DNA of 64,000 nucleotides from Bacillus timonensis (lineage in GTDB: Bacteria > Bacillota > Bacilli > Bacillales > Bacillaceae_L), in the NCBI RefSeq assembly GCF_004799755.1, contig NZ_SLUB01000010.1:48141-112140 (forward strand), written 5' to 3'. Below are positions 63,982 to 64,000 of this stretch, in pieces. The notes beneath the pieces were generated by a model. That model searched no databases. It saw only the letters and a program-made list of their open reading frames with translations, and was not told the DNA's origin. Numbering within the stretch: the first letter of the stretch is position 1; the number at the start of each line of letters is the position of its first letter. Made by a program: the position numbers and the translations under genes.

Positions 63982-64000
63982 CTGTCTCTTATACACATCT
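63982..64000. other. Tn5 mosaic-end (transposase library) adapter at contig end
   Basis: The last 19 bases read CTGTCTCTTATACACATCT, the exact Tn5 mosaic end used in transposase-based library kits. It marks an untrimmed contig end, not genomic DNA. Translated on the minus strand it gives MCIRDR, a known adapter artefact in protein databases. The phnD promoter is therefore cut off about 50 bp upstream of its start. Confidence 0.97.

Noticed and set aside
63930..63998. N-terminal extension of phnD beginning MCIRDR
   Set aside because: The first codons are translated from the Tn5 mosaic-end adapter; the ATG at 63929 has a proper ribosome site and starts a normal lipoprotein signal peptide.

Overview
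The window is chromosomal DNA of a low-GC, endospore-forming, flagellated member of the Bacillaceae, close to Bacillus, Neobacillus or Mesobacillus. Support comes from an alpha/beta-type SASP, a GerPA/GerPF-type protein, a SleB/CwlJ-domain hydrolase, motAB behind a sigma-D promoter, clpE behind three CtsR boxes, and many proteins resembling B. subtilis Ykv, Ykp, Ysf and Ywd proteins. The ykvI-clpE-motAB stretch recalls the B. subtilis ykv/mot locus. No rRNA, tRNA, prophage, intact IS element or CRISPR array was seen. The last 19 bases are the Tn5 mosaic end used in transposase library kits, so the right edge is a contig end.

Left third (1-20.5 kb): the 3' part of a pyrimidine-reduction operon (preT, start of preA) behind a possible cre site; a secreted DUF5667 protein; mnmH (tRNA 2-selenouridine synthase); a CdaR-type regulator next to glcD-glcF for glycolate oxidation; a divergent AddA-like/AddB-like helicase-nuclease pair; cutC; two small membrane or lipid-anchored proteins bounded by REP-like palindromes; and a YtrA-type GntR regulator with an ABC exporter behind a promoter/operator that can be read in the sequence.

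Middle (20.5-42 kb): ampS; an apparent nadC-TAXI-TRAP operon; a VmlR-type ABC-F ribosome-protection gene behind a readable transcription attenuator; a CobW GTPase; sporulation-linked small genes; ykpA; a nucleoside hydrolase; ykvT; an aldehyde dehydrogenase; a lone GTP cyclohydrolase II; an MhqR-like regulator behind a perfect 22-bp palindrome; a Met/Gly/Pro-rich repeat protein, possibly of the spore coat; a patatin; ykvS; rarD. It ends in a roughly 0.8-kb non-coding block of two abutting minisatellites (11 copies of 53 bp, 4 copies of 52 bp).

Right third (42-64 kb): an M20 amidohydrolase with a DUF5058 protein and a second membrane protein, facing a GAF/PucR-type regulator (a probable uncharacterised uptake-and-hydrolysis module); ykvI; clpE; a drug/metabolite exporter with a GNAT acetyltransferase; a second methionine aminopeptidase; an M3 oligoendopeptidase; motAB; a 5'-nucleotidase-family enzyme; and a phnD-phnC-phnE-phnE phosphonate/phosphite importer with a terminator-like hairpin between phnD and phnC.

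Functions are assigned by family recognition from the translated sequence; no database search was run. Where a Shine-Dalgarno sequence clearly favours an internal start, the shorter gene is given.
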